Assembly (NCBI GenBank): GCA_920105625.2 | Contig: OV050032.1 | Span: 109,910,542 to 109,974,541 of the forward strand | From: Clusia tigrina | Lineage: Eukaryota; Arthropoda; Insecta; Diptera; Clusiidae | Direction: 5' to 3' | Length of the DNA: 64,000 nucleotides | Part shown: positions 1 through 11,692 of the stretch, piece after piece | How the letters are laid out: each line of letters begins with the position of its first letter | Numbering within the stretch: the stretch's first letter is position 1 | The notes under the pieces: model-generated | The model's database searches: none | Told to the model about the DNA's origin: nothing | The model's input: only the letters and a program-made list of their open reading frames with translations | Position numbers and translations under genes: made by a program

Positions 1-196
1 TTCAAGGTTTTATGACGCTCCAGTAAAAAGTTACAAGCATTTGTATGTTGCAAACTTTGATAGGTGTAGGACGTACCGTATAGAAGTAAGGGGCGTTTGA
101 AGTTTTATCAGTGTTTGATTTGGGCATCAAGGGTAGCATAGCTTTGAGCGATAACATAAATTGACAAGAGGCTCGGGTACTTCATTGTTACAAAAT
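1..196. repeat. Representative 196-bp monomer
   Basis: This first complete unit in the chosen phase serves as a ruler for the rest. A typical monomer has about 26 C and 49 G (38% GC, strong G excess) and six CpGs. Variant sites used below, by monomer position: 4 and 6 (CAAGG or CTATG), 24 (CCAGT or CCAGA), 31 (GTTAC, GATAC or GGTAC), 44-45 (TTGTA, TTGAA or TTGTC), 81 (GTATAG or GTAAAG), 93 and 95 (GGGGCG or GGGCCA), 125-130 (GACTCAAG, GACTCTAG, GACTCTGG or GCATCAAG), 153-156 (ATAACTT, ATGGCTT, ATGGCCT, ATAGCTT or ATGTCTT) and 171-176 (GGCTCGGG, GGCTCGAG or TGCCCGAG). This copy has the GCATCAAG state. Confidence 0.95.
32..45. other. Short dyad within the monomer (5-bp arms, 4-base loop)
   Basis: TACAA, GCAT, TTGTA forms a perfect 5-bp inverted repeat around a four-base loop at monomer positions 32-45. 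It recurs in most of the roughly 328 monomers. Variants with TTGAA or TTGTC at positions 41-45 break the right arm. Short dyads have been proposed as a common property of centromeric satellites lacking CENP-B boxes, but five base pairs is modest and can arise by chance. This is only a candidate structural element. Confidence 0.45.
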
Positions 197-1405
197 TTCA
201 AGGTTTTATGACGCTCCAGTAAAAAGTTACAAGCATTTGTATGTTGCAAACTTTGATAGGTGTAGGACGTACCGTATAGAAGTTAGGGCCATTTGAAGTT
301 TTATCAGTGTTTTATTTGGAACTCAAGGGTAGCATAGCCTTGAGCGATAACTTAAATTGACAAGAGGCTCGGGTACTTCATTGTTACAAAATTTCAAGGT
401 TTTATGACGCTCCAGAAAAAAGTTACAAGCATTTGTATGTTGCAAACTTTGATAGGTGTTGGACGTACCGTATAGAAGATAGGGCCATTTGAAGTTTTAT
501 CAGTGTTTGATTTGGGACTCAAGGGTAGCATAGCTTTGAGCGATGTCTTAAATTGACAAGAGGCTCGAGTACTTTATTGTTACAAAATTTCAAGGTTTTA
601 TGACGCTCCAGTAAAAAGTTACAAGCATTTGTATGTTGCAAACTTTGATAGGTGTAGGACGTACCGTATAGAAGTTAGGGGCGTTTGAAGTTTTATCAGC
701 GTTTGATTTGGGACTCAAGGGTAGCATAGCTTTGAGCGATGGCTTAAATTGACAAGAGGCTCGAGTACTTTATTGTTACAAAATTTCAAGGTTTTATGAC
801 GCTCCAGTAAAAAGATACAAGCATTTGTATGTTGCAAACTTTGATAGGTGTAGGACGTACCGTAAAGAAGTTAGGGGCGTTTGAAGTTTTATCAGTGTTT
901 GATTTGGGACTCTAGGGTAGCATAGCTTTGAGCGATAACTTAAATTGACAAGATGCCCGAGTACTTTATTGTTACAAAATTTCAAGGTTTTATGACGCTC
1001 CAGTAAAAAGTTACAAGCATTTGTATGTTGCAAACTTTGATAGGTGTAGGACGTACCGTATAGAAGTTAGGGGCGTTTGAAGTTTTATCAGCGTTTGATT
1101 TGGGACTCAAGGGTAGCATAGCTTTGAGCGATGTCCTAAATTGACAAGAGGCTTGAGTACTTTATTGTTTCAAAATTTCTATGTTTTATGACGCTCCAGA
1201 AAAAAGTTACAAGCATTTGTATGTTGCAAACTTTGATAGGTGTAGGACGTACCGTATAGAAGTTAGGGGCGTTTGGAGTATTATCAGTGTTTGATTTGGG
1301 ACTCTAGGGTAGCATAGTTTTGAGCGATAGCTTAAATTGACAAGAGGCTCGGGTACTTTATTGTTACAAAATTTCAAGGTTTTATGACGCTCCAGTAAAA
1401 AGTTA

Positions 1406-4400
1406 CAAGCATTTGAATGTTGCGAACTTTGATAGGTGTAGGACATACCGTATAGAAGTTAGGGCCAATTGAAGTTCTCTCAGTGTTTGATTTGGGACTC
1501 TAGGGTAGCATAGCTTTGAGCGATAACTTAAATTGACAAGATGCTCGAGTACTTTATTGTTACAAAATTTCAAGGTTTTATGACACTCGTTATGGCTTAA
1601 ATTGACAAGAGGCTCGAGTACTTTATTGTTACAAAATTTCAAGGTTTTATGACGCTCCAGTAAAAAGTTACAAGCATTTGAATGATGCGAACTTTGATAG
1701 GTGTAGGACATACCGTAAAGAAGTTAGAGGCGTTTGAAGTTTTATCAGTGTTTGATTTGGGACTCTGGGGTAGCATAGCTTTGAGCGATAACTTAAATTG
1801 ACAAGAGTCTCGAGTACTTTATAGTTACAAAATTTCAAGGTTTATGACGCTCCAGTAAAAAGTTACAAGCATTTGTATGTTGCAAACTTTGAAAGGTGTA
1901 GGACGTACCGTATAGAAGTTAGGGCCATTTGAAGTTTTATCAGTGTTTGATTTGGGACTCAAGGGTAGCATAGCTTTGAGCGATGGCTTAAATTGACAAG
2001 AGGCTCAAGTACTTTATTTTTCCAAAATTTCAAGGTTTTATGGCGCTCCAGTAAAAAGTTACAAGCATTTGTATGTTGCAAACTTTGATAGGTGTAGGAC
2101 GTACCGTATAGAAGTTTGGGGCGTTTGAAGTTTTATCAGCGTTTGATTTGGGACTCAAGGGTAGCATAGCTTTGAGCGATGGCTTAAATTGACAAGAGGC
2201 TCGAGTACTTTATTGTTACAAAATTTCAAGGTTTTAAGACGCTCCAGTAAAAAGTTACAAGCATTTGTATGTTGCAAACTTTGATAGGTGTAGGACGTAC
2301 CGTATAGAAGTTAGGGGCGTTTGAAGTTTTATCAGCGTTTGATTTGGGACTCAAGGGTAGCATAGCTTTGAGCGATGGCTTAAATTGACAAGAGGCTCGA
2401 GTACTTTATTGTTACAAAATGTCAAGGTTTTATGACGCTCCAGTAAAAAGTTACAAGCATTTGTATGTTGCAAACTTTGATAGGTGTAGGACGTACCGTA
2501 TAGAAGTTAGGGGCGTTTGAAGTTTTATCAGTGTTTGATTTGGGACTCAAGGGTAGCATAGTTTTGAGCGATGGCTTAAATTTGACAAGAGGCTCGTGTA
2601 CTTTATTGTTACAAAATTTCAAGGTTTTATGACGCTCCAGTAAAAAGTTACAAGCATTTGTATGTTGCAAACTTTGATAGGTGTAGGACGTACCGTAAAG
2701 AAGTCAGGGGCGTTTGAAGTTTTATCAGTGTTTGATTTGGGACTCTAAGGTAGCATAGCTTTGAGCGATGGATTAAATTGACAAGAGGCTCGAGTACTTT
2801 ATTGTTACAAAATTTCAAGGTTTTATGACGCTCCAGTGAAAAGTTACAAGCATTTGAATGTTGCAAACTTTTATAGGTGTAGGACGTACCGTATAGAAGT
2901 TAGGGGCGTTTGAAGTTTTATCAGTGTTTGATTTGGGACTCAAGGGTAGCATAGTTTTGAGCGATGGCTTAAATTGACAAGAGGCTCGAGTACTTTATTG
3001 TTAAAAAATTTCAAGGTTTTATGACGCTCCAGTAAAAAGTTACAAGCATTTGTATGTTGCAAACTTTGATAGGTGTAGGACGTACCGTAAATAAGTTAGG
3101 GGCGTTTGAAGTTTTATCAGTGTTTGATTTGGGACTCTAGGGTAGCATAGCTTTGAGCGATAACTTAAATTGACAAGATGCCCGAGTACTTTATTGTTAC
3201 AAAATTTCAAGGTTTTATGACGCTCCAGTAAAAAGTTACAAGCAATTGTATGTTGCAAACTTTGAAAGGTGTAGGACGTACCGTATAGAAGTTAGGGCCA
3301 TTTGAAGTTTTATCAGTGTTTGATTTGGGACTCAAGGGTAGCATAGCTTTGAGCAATGGCTTAAATTGACAAGAGGCTCAAGTACTTTATTGTTACAAAA
3401 TTTCAAGGTTTTATGACGCTCCAGTAAAAAGTTACAAGCATTTGAATGTTGCGAACTTTGATAGGTGTAGGACATACCGTATAGAAGTTAGGGCCAATTG
3501 AAGTTCTCTCAGTGTTTGATTTGGGACTCTAGGGTAGCATAGCTTTGAGCGATAGCTTAAATTGACAAGATGCTCGAGTACTTTATTGTTACAAAATTTC
3601 AAGGTTTTATGACGCTCCAGTAAAAAGTTACAAGCATTTGTATGTTGCAAACTTTGATAGGTGTAGGACGTACCGTAAAGAAGTTAGGGACGTTTGAAGT
3701 TTTATCAGTGTTTGATTTGGGACTCTAGGGTAGCATAGCTTTGAGCGATGGCCTAAATTGACAAGAGGGTCGAGTACTTTATTGTTACAAAATTTCAAGG
3801 TTTTATGGCGCTCCAGTAAAAAGGTACAAGCATTTGTATGTTGCAAACTTTGATAGGTGTAGGACGTACCGTAAAGAAGTTAGGGGCGTTTGAAGTTTAA
3901 TCAGTGTTTGATTTGAGACTCTAGGGTAGCATAGCTTTGAGCGATGGCTTAAATTGACAAGAGGCTCGAGTACTTTATTGTTACAAAATTTCAAGGTTTT
4001 ATGACGCTCCAGTAAAAAGTTACAAGCATTTGTATGTTGCAAACTTTGATAGGTGTAGGACGTACCGTATAGAAGTTAGGGGCGTTTGAAGTTTTATCAG
4101 TGTTTGACTTGGGCATCAAGGGTAGCATAGCTTTGAGCGATAACATAAATTGACAAGAGGCTCGGGTACTTCATTGTTACAAAATTTCAAGGTTTTATGA
4201 CGCTCCAGTAAAAAGTTACAAGCATTTGTATGTTGCAAACTTTGATAGGTGTAGGACGTACCGTATAGAAGTTAGGGCCATTTGAAGTTTTATCAGTTTT
4301 TTTTATTTGGGAGTCAAGGGTAGCATAGCTTTGAGCGATGGCTTAAATTGACAAGAGGCTCGAGTACTTTATTGTTACAAAATTTCAAGGTTTTATGACG

Positions 4401-4971
4401 CTCCAGTAAAAAGATACAAGCATTTGTATGTTGCAAACTTTGATAGGTGTTGGACGTACCGTAAAGAAGTTAGGGCTATTTGAAGTTTTATCAGTGTTTG
4501 ATTTGGGACTCTAGGGTAGCATAGCTTTGAGCGATAGCTTAAATTGACAAGAGGCTCGAGTACTTTATTGTTACAAAACTTCAAGGTTTTATGACGCTCC
4601 AGTAAAAAGTTACAAGCATTTGAACGTTGCAAACTTTGATAGGTGTAGGACGTACCGTAAAGAAGTTAGGGCCAATTGAAGTTCTCTCAGTGTTTGATTT
4701 GGGACTCTAGGGTAGCATAGCTTTGAGCGATGGCCTAAATTGACAAGAGGCTCGAGTACTTTATTGTTACAAAATTTCAAGGTTTTATGGCGCTCCAGTA
4801 AAAAGGTACAAGCATTTGTATGTTGCAAACTTTGATAGGTGTAGGACGTACCGTAAAGAAGTTAGGGGCGTTTGAAGTTTTATCAGTGTTTGATTTGAGA
4901 CTCTAGGGTAGCATAGCTTTGAGCGATGGCTTAAATTGACAAGAGGCTCGAGTACTTTATTGCTACAAAAT
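1406..4971. repeat. Mixed-variant stretch of the array
   Basis: This run of 196-bp monomers holds the 69-bp remnant at 1569-1637 and small indels: one T lost near 1840 (AAGGTTTATG), one T gained near 2581 (TAAATTTGAC) and two bases gained near 4290 in a T run. I see no gene or foreign insertion. The monomer order is less clearly periodic than from 7 kb onward, apart from repeats of types seen later, such as the GGGCCAATTGAAGTTCTCTC monomer near 3490. Confidence 0.85.
1569..1637. repeat. Truncated monomer, 69 bp (127-bp deletion)
   Basis: The unit runs normally through TTCAAGGTTTTATGACACTC and then jumps to GTTATGGCTTAAATTGAC, which belongs near monomer position 148. This removes 127 bp and leaves a 69-bp unit between normal monomers. 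I saw no other copy of this junction, so it looks like a private deletion that has not been amplified. The shortening joins two antisense reading frames into a longer 102-codon open frame that has no sign of being a gene. Confidence 0.9.
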
Positions 4972-6376
4972 TTCAAGGTTTTATGACGCTCCAGTAAAAA
5001 GTTACAAGCATTTGTATGTTGCAAACTTTGAAAGGTGTAGGACGTACCGTATAGAAGTTAGGGGCGTTTGAAGTTTTATCAGTGTTTGATTTGGGCATCA
5101 AGGGTAGCATAGCTTTGAGCGATAACATAAATTGACAAGAGGCTCGGGTACTTCATTGTTACAAAATTTCAAGGTTTTATGACGCTCCAGTAAAAAGTTA
5201 CAAGCATTTGTATGTTGCAAACTTTGATAGGTGTAGGACGTACCGTATAGAAGTTAGGGCCATTTGAAGTTTTATCAGTGTTTTATTTGGGACTCAAGGG
5301 TAGCTTAGCTTTGAGCGATAACTTAAATTGACAAGAGGCTCGGGTACTTCATTGTTACAAAATTTCAAGGTTTTATGACGCTCCAGTAAAAAGTTACAAG
5401 CATTTGTATGTTGCAAACTTTGATAGTTGTTGGACGTACCGTATAGAAGATAGGGCCATTTGAAGTTTTATCAGTGTTTGATTTGGGACTCAAGGGTAGC
5501 ATAGCTTTGAGCGATGTCTTAAATTGACAAGAGGCTCGAGTACTTTATTGTTACAAAATTTCAAGGTTTTATGACGCTCCAGTAAAAAATTACAAGCATT
5601 TGTATGTTGCAAACTTTGATAGGTGTAGGACGTACCGTATAGAAGTTAGGGGCGTTTGAAGTTTTATCAGCGTTTGATTTGGGACTCAAGGGTAGCATAG
5701 CTTTGAGCGATGGCTTAAATTGACAAGAGGCTCGAGTACTTTATTGTTACAAAATTTCATGGTTTTATGACGCTCCAGTAAAAAGATAAAAGCATTTGTA
5801 TGTTGCAAACTTTGATAGGTGTAGGACGTACCGTAAAGAAGTTAGGGGCGTTTGAAGTTTTATCAGTGTTTGATTTGGGACTCTAGGGTAGCATAGCTTT
5901 GAGCGATAACTTAAATTGACAAGATGCCCGAGTACTTTATTGTTACAAAATTTCAAGGTTTTATGACGCTCCAGTAAAAAGTTACAAGCATTTGTATGTT
6001 GCAAACTTTGATAGGTGTAGGACGTACCGTATAGAAGTTAGGGGCGTTTGAAGTTTTATCAGCGTTTGATTTGGGACTCAAGGGTAGCATAGCTTTGAGC
6101 GATGGCCTAAATTGACAAGAGGCTCGAGTACTTTATTGTTACAAAATTTCTATGTTTTATGACGCTCCAGAAAAAAGTTACAAGCATTTGTATGTTGCAA
6201 ACTTTGATAGGTGTAGGACGTACCGTGTAGAAGTTAGGGGCGTTTGGAGTTTTATCAGTGTTTGATTTGGGACTCTAGGGTAGCATAGTTTTGAGCGATA
6301 GCTTAAATTGACAAGAGGCTCGGGTACTTCATTGTTACAAAATTTCAAGGTTTTATGACGCTCCAGTAAAAAGTTA
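4972..6376. repeat. Segmental copy A2 (matches 1-1405 and about 11635 onward)
   Basis: This block repeats 1-1405 at an offset of 4971 bp. It also belongs to a longer stretch, about 4.6-7.55 kb, that recurs at about 11.27-14.2 kb (offset 6663) and again 4507 bp later. Shared marks include GATAAAAGC near 5786 (12449 and 16956), GTGTAG at monomer position 81 near 6226, and TGATAGTTGTTGG near 5425. It is therefore one of at least four relatives of the same multi-monomer segment. Confidence 0.78.
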
Positions 6377-7033
6377 CAAGCATTTGTATGTTGCAAACTT
6401 TGATAGGTGTAGGACGTACCGTAAAGAAGTTAGGGTCGTTTGAAGTTTTATCAGTGTTTGATTTGGACTCTAGGGTAGCATAGCTTTGAGCGTTAGCTTA
6501 AATTGACAAGAGGCTCGGGTACTTCATTGTTACAAAATTTCAAGGTTTTATGACGCTCCAGTAAAAAGTTACAAGCATTTGTATGTTGCAAACTTTGATA
6601 GGTGAAGGACGTACCGTATAGAAGTTAGGGCCATTTGAGGTTTTATCAGTGTTTGATTTGGGACTCAAGGGTAGCATAGCTTTGTGCGATGGCTCAAATT
6701 GGCAAGAGGCTCGAGTACTTTATTGTTACAAAATTTCAAGGTTTTATGACGCTCCAGTAAAAAGTTACAAGCATTTGAATGATGCGAACTTTGATAGGTG
6801 TAGGACATGCCGTAAAGAAGTTAGAGGCGTTTGAAGTTTTATCAGTGTTTGATTTGGGACTCTGGGGTAGCATAGCTTTGAGCGATAACTTAAATTGACA
6901 AGAGGCTCGAGTACTTTATTGTTACAAAATTTCAAGGTTTTATGACGCTCCAGTAAAAAGTTACAAGCATTTGTATGTTGCAAACTTTGAAAGGTGTAGG
7001 ACGTACCGTATAGAAGTTAGGGCCATTTGAAGT
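6377..7033. repeat. Array segment leading into the first 12-mer HOR
   Basis: These are ordinary monomers, including one with a 1-bp loss (GATTTGGACTC near 6465). The same loss recurs near 13128, 17635, 19789 and 46560, a marker shared by descent. One monomer near 6690 has GCTCAAATTGGCAAG, which opens a short plus-strand frame only by point changes. No non-satellite sequence is seen. Confidence 0.8.
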
Positions 7034-9345
7034 TTTATCAGTGTTTGATTTGGGACTCAAGGGTAGCATAGCTTTGAGCGATGGCTTAAATTGACAAGAG
7101 GCTCGAGTACTTTATTGTTCCAAAATTTCAAGGTTTTATGACGCTCCAGTAAAAAGTTACAAGCATTTGTATGTTGCAAACTTTGATAGGTGTAGGACGT
7201 ACCGTATATAAGTTAGGGGCGTTTGAAGTTTTATCAGTGTTTGATTTGGGACTCAAGGGTAGCAAAGCTTTGAGCGATGGCTTAAATTGACAAGAGGCTC
7301 GAGTACTTTATTGTTACAAAATTTCAAGGATTTATGGCGCTCCAGTAAAAAGATACAAGCATTTGTATGTTGCAAACTTTGATAGGTGTAGGACGTACCG
7401 TAAAGAAGTTAGGGGCGTTTGAAGTTTTATCAGTGTTTGATTTGGGACTCTAGGGTAGCATAGCTTTGAGCGATAACTTAAATTGACAAGATGCCCGAGT
7501 ACTTTATTGTTACAAAATTTCAAGGTTTTATGACGCTCCAGTAAAAAGTTACAAACATTTGTATGTTGCAAACTTTGATAGGTGTAGGACGTACCGTATA
7601 GAAGTTAGGGGCGTTTGAAGTTTTATCAGCGTTTGATTTGGGACTCAAGGGTAGCATAGCTTTGAGCGATGGCCTAAATTGACAAGAGGCTCGGGTACTT
7701 CATTGTTACAAAATTTCAAGGTTTTATGACGCTCCAGTAAAAAGTTACAAGCATTTGTATGTTGCAAACTTTGATAGGTGTAGGACGTACCGTATAGAAG
7801 TTAGGGGCGTTTGAAGTTTTATCAGCGTTTGATTTGGGACTCAAGGGTAGCATAGCTTTGAGCGATGGCTTAAATTGACAAGAGGCTCGAGTACTTTATT
7901 GTTACAAAATTTCAAGGTTTTATGACGCTCCAGTAAAAAGATACAAGCATTTGTATGTTGCAAACTTTGATAGGTGTAGGACGTACCGTAAAGAAGTTAG
8001 GGGCGTTTGAAGTTTTATCAGTGTTTGATTTGGGACTCTAGGGTAGCATAGCTTTGAGCGATAACTTAAATTGACAAGATGCCCGAGTACTTTATTGTTA
8101 CAAAATTTCAAGGTTTTATGACGCTCCAGTAAAAAGTTACAAGCATTTGTATGTTGCAAACTTTGATAGGTGTAGGACGTACCGTATAGAAGTTAGGGGC
8201 GTTTGAAGTTTTATCAGCGTTTGATTTGGGACTCAAGGGTAGCATAGCTTTGAGCGATGGCCTAAATTGACAAGAGGCTCGAGTACTTTATTGTTACAAA
8301 ATTTCTATGTTTTATGACGCGCCAGAAAAAAATTACAAGCATTTGTATGTTGCAAACTTTGATAGGTGTAGGACGTACCGTGTAGAAGTTAGGGGCGTTT
8401 GGAGTTTTATCAGTGTTTGATTTGGGACTCTGGGGTAGCATAGCTTTGAGCGATAGCTTAAATTGACAAGAGGCTCGGGTACTTCATTGTTACAAAATTT
8501 CAAGGTTTTATAACGCTCCAGTAAAAAGTTACAAGCATTTGTATGTTGCAAGTTTTGATAGGTGTAGGACGTACCGTATAGAAGTTAGGGCTAATTGAAG
8601 TTTTATCAGTGTTTGATTTGGGACTCTAGGGTAGCATAGCTTTGAGCGATAGCTTAAATTGACAAGAGGCTCGAGTACTTTATTGTTACAAAACTTCAAG
8701 GTTTTATGACGCTCCAGTAAAAAGTTACAAGCATTTGAATGTTGCAAACTTTGATAGGTGTAGGACGTACCGTAAAGAAGTTAGAGGCGTTTGAAGTTTT
8801 ATCAGTGTTTGATTTGGGACTCTGGGGTAGCATAGCTTTGAGCGATAACTTAAATTGACAAGAGGCTCGGGTACTTTATTGTTACAAAATTTCAAGGTTT
8901 TATGACGCTCCAGTAAAAAGTTACAAGCATTTGAATGTTGCGAACTTTGATAGGTGTAGGACGTACCGTAAAGAAGTTAGGGCCAATTGAAGTTCTCTCA
9001 GTGTTTGATTTGGGACTCTAGGGTAGCATAGCTTTGAGCGATGGCCTAAATTGACAAGAGGCTCGAGTACTTTATTGTTACAAAATTTCAAGGTTTTATG
9101 GCGCTCCAGTAAAAAGGTACAAGCATTTGTATGTTGCAAACTTTGATAGGTGTAGGACGTACCGTAAAGAAGTTAGGGGCGTTTGAAGTTTTATCAGTGT
9201 TTGATTTGAGACTCTAGGGTAGCATAGCTTTGAGCGATGGCTTAAATTGACAAGAGGCTCGAGTACTTTATTGCTACAAAATTTCAAGGTTTTATGACGC
9301 TCCAGTAAAAAGTTACAAGCATTTGTATGTTGCAAACTTTGATAG
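7034..9345. repeat. 12-mer higher-order repeat, copy 1 (offset 2352 bp)
   Basis: Twelve monomers here are repeated in the same order 2352 bp (12 x 196) downstream. Diagnostic features are ATTGTTCCAAAATTTC near 7118, GTATATAAG near 7205, an AAGCTT-creating change at 7265, the AAGGATTTATGGCGC monomer near 7328, ACAAACATTTG near 7553, the CTATG/CCAGA unit near 8305, and CAAGTTTTGATAGG near 8549. I noticed only a handful of mismatches against copy 2, so the duplication is recent relative to monomer divergence. Confidence 0.85.
7202..7212 (+). other. TATATAA-bearing monomer variant
   Basis: The usual CCGTATAGAAG reads CCGTATATAAG here, giving a TATA-box-like string. The same change occurs near 9556, 13867, 18374, 20529 and 24825, and in a different background near 55806, 61660 and 63529. 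It matches a TATA motif by sequence only. There is no nearby gene, so I treat it as a marker of monomer lineage and not as a promoter. Confidence 0.3.
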
Positions 9346-9385
9346 GTGTAGGACGTACCGTAAAGAAGTTAGGGGCGTTTGAAGT

Positions 9386-11692
9386 TTTATCAGTGTTTGA
9401 TTTGGGACTCAAGGGTAGCATAGCTTTGAGCGATGGCTTAAATTGACAAGAGGCTCGAGTACTTTATTGTTCCAAAATTTCAAGGTTTTATGACGCTCCA
9501 GTAAAAAGTTACAAGCATTTGTATGTTGCAAACTTTGATAGGTGTAGGACGTACCGTATATAAGTTAGGGGCGTTTGAAGTTTTATCAGTGTTTGATTTG
9601 GGACTCAAGGGTAGCAAAGCTTTGAGCGATGGCTTAAATTGACAAGAGGCTCGAGTACTTTATTGTTACAAAATTTCAAGGATTTATGGCGCTCCAGTAA
9701 AAAGATACAAGCATTTGTATGTTGCAAACTTTGATAGGTGTAGGACGTACCGTAAAGAAGTTAGGGGCGTTTGAAGTTTTATCAGTGTTTGATTTGGGAC
9801 TCTAGGGTAGCATAGCTTTGAGCGATAACTTAAATTGACAAGATGCCCGAGTACTTTATTGTTACAAAATTTCAAGGTTTTATGACGCTCCAGTAAAAAG
9901 TTACAAACATTTGTATGTTGCAAACTTTGATAGGTGTAGGACGTACCGTATAGAAGTTAGGGGCGTTTGAAGTTTTATCAGCGTTTGATTTGGGACTCAA
10001 GGGTAGCATAGCTTTGAGCGATGGCCTAAATTGACAAGAGGCTCGGGTACTTTATTGTTACAAAATTTCAAGGTTTTATGACGCTCCAGTAAAAAGTTAC
10101 AAGCATTTGTATGTTGCAAACTTTGATAGGTGTAGGACGTACCGTATAGAAGTTAGGGGCGTTTGAAGTTTTATCAGCGTTTGATTTGGGACTCAAGGGT
10201 AGCATAGCTTTGAGCGATGGCTTAAATTGACAAGAGGCTCGAGTACTTTATTGTTACAAAATTTCAAGGTTTTATGACGCTCCAGTAAAAAGATACAAGC
10301 ATTTGTATGTTGCAAACTTTGATAGGTGTAGGACGTACCGTATAGAAGTTAGGGGCGTTTGAAGTTTTATCAGTGTTTGATTTGGGACTCTAGGGTAGCA
10401 TAGCTTTGAGCGATAACTTAAATTGACAAGATGCCCGAGTACTTTATTGTTACAAAATTTCAAGGTTTTATGACGCTCCAGTAAAAAGTTACAAGCATTT
10501 GTATGTTGCAAACTTTGATAGGTGTAGGACGTACCGTATAGAAGTTAGGGGCGTTTGAAGTTTTATCAGCGTTTGATTTGGGACTCAAGGGTAGCATAGC
10601 TTTGAGCGATGGCCTAAATTGACAAGAGGCTCGAGTACTTTATTGTTACAAAATTTCTATGTTTTATGACGCTCCAGAAAAAAGTTACAAGCATTTGTAT
10701 GTTGCAAACTTTGATAGGTGTAGGACGTACCGTGTAGAAGTTAGGGGCGTTTGGAGTTTTATCAGTGTTTGATTTGGGACTCTGGGGTAGCATAGCTTTG
10801 AGCGATAGCTTAAATTGACAAGAGGCTCGGGTACTTCATTGTTACAAAATTTCAAGGTTTTATAACGCTCCAGTAAAAAGTTACAAGCATTTGTATGTTG
10901 CAAGTTTTGATAGGTGTAGGACGTACCGTATAGAAGTTAGGGCTAATTGAAGTTTTATCAGTGTTTGATTTGGGACTCTAGGGTAGCATAGCTTTGAGCG
11001 ATAGCTTAAATTGACAAGAGGCTCGAGTACTTTATTGTTACAAAACTTCAAGGTTTTATGACGCTCCAGTAAAAAGTTACAAGCATTTGAATGTTGCAAA
11101 CTTTGATAGGTGTAGGACGTACCGTAAAGAAGTTAGAGGCGTTTGAAGTTTTATCAGTGTTTGATTTGGGACTCTGGGGTAGCATAGCTTTGAGCGATAA
11201 CTTAAATTGACAAGAGGCTCGGGTACTTTATTGTTACAAAATTTCAAGGTTTTATGACGCTCCAGTAAAAAGTTACAAGCATTTGAATGTTGCGAACTTT
11301 GATAGGTGTAGGACGTACCGTAAAGAAGTTAGGGCCAATTGAAGTTCTCTCAGTGTTTGATTTGGGACTCTAGGGTAGCATAGCTTTGAGCGATGGCCTA
11401 AATTGACAAGAGGCTCGAGTACTTTATTGTTACAAAATTTCAAGGTTTTATGGCGCTCCAGTAAAAAGGTACAAGCATTTGTATGTTGCAAACTTTGATA
11501 GGTGTAGGACGTACCGTAAAGAAGTTAGGGGCGTTTGAAGTTTTATCAGTGTTTGATTTGAGACTCTGGGGTAGCATAGCTTTGAGCGATGGCTTAAATT
11601 GACAAGAGGCTCGAGTACTTTATTGCTACAAAATTTCAAGGTTTTATGACGCTCCAGTAAAAAGTTACAAGCATTTGTATGTTGCAAACTTT
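9386..11692. repeat. 12-mer higher-order repeat, copy 2
   Basis: This repeats the preceding 12-mer nearly base for base. Visible differences include TATAGAAG near 10341 against AAAGAAG near 7989, CTGGGG near 11569 against CTAGGG near 9217, and CTTTATTG against CTTCATTG near 10050 and 7698. The register changes at about 11693 (GAAAGG against GATAGG near 9341), after which the GCATCAAG monomer begins a different block. Its distal part also takes part in the 4507-bp repeat. Confidence 0.85.

Larger units (their letters stand above)
1..1405. repeat. Segmental copy A1 (matches 4972-6376)
   Basis: Monomer variants here follow the same order as those from 4972 at an offset of 4971 bp, including the GCATCAAG monomer, the GTGTTTTATTTGG monomer and the CTATG/CCAGA monomer near 1170-1200. 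The match fails just after 1405, where this copy has TTGAATG and the other TTGTATG. The offset is 125 bp short of 26 monomers. The difference equals the 127-bp loss at 1569, the 1-bp loss near 1840 and the insertions near 2581 (+1) and 4290 (+2). The ordered variants point to duplication of a multi-monomer block. Confidence 0.8.

Noticed and set aside
81..96. TTAGGG in GAAGTTAGGGGCG as telomeric repeat
   Set aside because: It occurs once per monomer and never in tandem, so it is not telomere sequence.
111..135. RNA polymerase III internal promoter or tRNA-derived origin
   Set aside because: GATTTGGGACTCAAGG superficially recalls a B box, but the GGTTCRA core is absent, no matching A box is placed upstream, and no cloverleaf can be drawn.
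1..196. CENP-B box
   Set aside because: No stretch of the monomer fits the YTTCGTTGGAARCGGGA pattern on either strand. TTCAAGG and nearby strings share only a few bases with it.
7202..7212. TATATAA as a promoter
   Set aside because: It comes from a one-base variant of CCGTATAGAAG that recurs through block duplication. There is no transcript or gene next to it to support promoter use.
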